A stretch of DNA of 64,000 bases, from the NCBI GenBank assembly GCA_036881905.1, contig JBAJNN010000008.1, positions 1 to 64,000 on the forward strand, read 5' to 3'. This document shows positions 62,510 through 64,000 of this stretch, piece by piece (position 1 is the first letter of the stretch; every line of letters starts with the position of its first letter). Made by a program: the position numbers and the translations under genes. The notes beneath the pieces are model-generated. The model was not told the origin of the DNA. It saw nothing but the letters and a program-made list of their open reading frames with translations, and made no database searches. This DNA comes from JBAJNN01 sp036881905. GTDB lineage: Bacteria > Pseudomonadota > Alphaproteobacteria > Rhizobiales > Im1.

Positions 62510-63661
62510 CTAAAACAGATTGAAATGCACGAGGTCATTCCAAGTGGAAAAAGCAACCAGCATGATAATAATAGCCAATCCCGCCTTGTATCCTGCCTCT
62601 TGTGCCTTGGCGCCAAGCGGCTTGCCGCGTATGGCCTCGATGGCGTAATATAACAGATGCCCACCATCAAGCAGGGGAATGGGAAACAAGTTGATCAAAC
62701 CAACACTGACGCAAAGCACCGCCGCCAGGCTGAACAGCGCCGGAATGCCAAAAGCGGCCACTTGCCCCGACATTTGCGCAATACGCAACGGCCCGCTGAG
62801 TTGATCGGCGCTTTGCGCCCCGATAATGACGCGATGAACATATTGGAACGTATGCGATATGATAAACCAGCTTTGCTTCACCCCTATCCACAACGCTGCC
62901 GGGAGGGGATATCGCCTGACATGCGTATCGCCGGCCGGATTATGGGCGATACCCAACAGGCCGATTTTGCGGACCTTGCCAAAGCGATCGGTAACGGCAT
63001 GGGTGCGTGGCGTGACGCGAATCGTGATGCCGGCGTCGCCGCGCCTCACCGTGATTTCAAGGGCCTTGCCCGGGCTGTCGGCGACACGCTTTCGCAGCTG
63101 TGAAAATGAGTTGATGGGGACGCCGTCGACCCCGGTGATCACATCGTCGGCCCGAAAACCAGCCTCATCAGCCGCACTCGCCGCTTGGACGGAGTCGATA
63201 CGCGGTTCGGCGACCCTCTGCCCGAAAAACATAAGTATCGCGGCAAAAATCACTATGGCGGTCACAAAATTGGCCATGGGGCCCGCCGCCACGATTGCCG
63301 CGCGTTGGGAGAGCGGCTTGTTATGGAGCAGATCGGACACACCGCTACCCCCAAGCATTCTGTCAGCCTCCACAACATCGCGATTGGGCATGGAGGCCGG
63401 ACCTTCGTCACCATGAAATTTCACATAGCCGCCAAATGGGATCCAGCCGATTTTCCACTGCGTCCCATGTCTGTCCACCCGCTTTGCCAAAGCACGCCCG
63501 AAGCCGATGCAGAACGCATCCACCCTGACGCCACACCAACGCGCAACGGCAAAATGGCCGAGTTCATGAAAAAAAACGACAATACCCAGAACAAACAAAA
63601 AGGGCACGAGATTAGCAAAAAGCGTCGTTACCGATTCACTTAAGACCTGAATTGCATTCAT
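62510..63661 (-). CDS. rseP: Intramembrane site-2 metalloprotease RseP
   Basis: A zinc protease cutting membrane-bound anti-sigma factors and remnant signal peptides. The active site HELGH lies in the first helix (VVFFHELGHFAVARW); the second metal ligand is in LFPIPLLDGGHLLYY. One PDZ domain (about 145-215, DEAGFRADDVITGVDGVPI) lies between the helices; many relatives have two. The length of 383 residues fits the alphaproteobacterial form. It lies between dxr and bamA on the same strand. Confidence 0.94.
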   Translation of the reverse strand: MNAIQVLSESVTTLFANLVPFLFVLGIVVFFHELGHFAVARWCGVRVDAFCIGFGRALAKRVDRHGTQWKIGWIPFGGYVKFHGDEGPASMPNRDVVEADRMLGGSGVSDLLHNKPLSQRAAIVAAGPMANFVTAIVIFAAILMFFGQRVAEPRIDSVQAASAADEAGFRADDVITGVDGVPINSFSQLRKRVADSPGKALEITVRRGDAGITIRVTPRTHAVTDRFGKVRKIGLLGIAHNPAGDTHVRRYPLPAALWIGVKQSWFIISHTFQYVHRVIIGAQSADQLSGPLRIAQMSGQVAAFGIPALFSLAAVLCVSVGLINLFPIPLLDGGHLLYYAIEAIRGKPLGAKAQEAGYKAGLAIIIMLVAFSTWNDLVHFNLF

Positions 63662-63724
63662 CTGCCCTTTAACTCCTTACGGCCTCCCTGCCGGCGCACT
63701 GGCTTACCGGCGAAGGGCTGAAAT

Positions 63725-64000
63725 TCAGCCACTGAGCTTCACGACCAGTGATCCGGCAACTTTGCGGCCATAGGCATCGCAAGCCTGAATCTCCTCAAGC
63801 GTCAAGGCCGTGCCTAACATATTATCTGTCTCAGCGCATTCAAGCGTTTTATCGACCAATGCGGTCATTGTGGGAAACGATATTCGCCTGGACAGAAATG
63901 CCGCCACCGCGACTTCATTGGCGGCATTCAGGATCGAGGTTGCCGCCGCGCCACGCATCAAGGCCGAACGGCACAAAGCCACGGCGGGGAATCGTTCAGC
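63725..64000 (-). CDS. dxr: 1-deoxy-D-xylulose 5-phosphate reductoisomerase, C-terminal part
   Basis: The last 91 codons are visible; the 5' part runs off the window. FPAVALCRSAL followed by SILNAANEVAVAAFL is the conserved C-terminal helical domain of Dxr, which makes 2-C-methyl-D-erythritol 4-phosphate for isoprenoids. Its place before rseP and bamA is canonical. The catalytic NADPH-binding part is outside the window. Confidence 0.92.
   Translation of the reverse strand, partial: AERFPAVALCRSALMRGAAATSILNAANEVAVAAFLSRRISFPTMTALVDKTLECAETDNMLGTALTLEEIQACDAYGRKVAGSLVVKLSG

Noticed and set aside
1..64000. CRISPR arrays, rRNA or tRNA genes
   Set aside because: No regularly spaced direct repeats and no recognisable tRNA or rRNA signature was seen on either strand by eye; a dedicated RNA search was not possible.

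Overview
The window is a chromosomal segment of an alphaproteobacterium. This is inferred from gene order: tsaB-fur-plsC-miaB-phoH-ybeY-corC; ccmI-ccmE-ccmF/H-degP-response regulator-histidine kinase-glnE; efp-suhB-proton channel-OmpA; dxr-rseP-bamA-fabZ; and a bacterioferritin gene behind an Irr-like box. I could run no search. The genome mixes intact housekeeping operons with decayed genes and mobile-element scars, and several expected neighbours (rimI, lnt, rsmB, lpxD, lpxA) are absent here.

Layout. 1-140: end of an IS481-family element beside a CTAG target. 408-2980 (minus): a fused cytidylyltransferase/short-chain reductase and a CDP-glycerol glycerophosphotransferase-type enzyme, probably making a ribitol-phosphate-like surface polymer. 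3.4-6.5 kb: gamma carbonic anhydrase-like protein and a PcrA/UvrD helicase. 7.3-14.2 kb (plus): Nfu scaffold, TsaB, Fur, PlsC, MiaB, PhoH, YbeY, CorC. 14.2-15.0 kb: a graveyard with a degraded copy of the glnE 3' end, a hairpin repeat with a second copy at 38.5 kb, and a recN fragment. 15.0-19.4 kb: a ferric-iron-type ABC transporter. 19.6-31.7 kb (minus): M20 peptidase, cytochrome c maturation genes with ccmF and ccmH fused in one frame, DegP protease, a two-component system and glnE. 31.8-34.5 kb (plus): SLC13 transporter and universal stress protein. 34.5-38.2 kb (minus): Mrp, PssA, Psd and a bacterioferritin lacking the haem-ligand Met. 38.7-43.1 kb (plus): Nudix hydrolase, EF-P, SuhB, and a MotA-like/MotB-OmpA-like pair. 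43.1-47.4 kb (minus): PurH, heparinase-like protein, Rpe. 47.6-50.8 kb: a decayed LysR/TRAP/2-hydroxyacid dehydrogenase locus. 51.5-58.8 kb (plus): a complete oligopeptide ABC transporter with two tandem binding proteins. 58.8-59.4 kb: a broken ATP-grasp gene. 59.6-64.0 kb (minus): fabZ, bamA, rseP and the 3' end of dxr.

Themes. Iron handling recurs (Fur, iron-type ABC transporter, bacterioferritin with Irr-like box, Nfu, Ccm). The envelope is unusual: a teichoic-acid-like polymer pathway is present, while lpxD and lpxA are missing from their normal places around fabZ. Pseudogenes are concentrated in transport and catabolic loci, as expected in a lineage losing accessory functions. No rRNA, tRNA or CRISPR array was seen.
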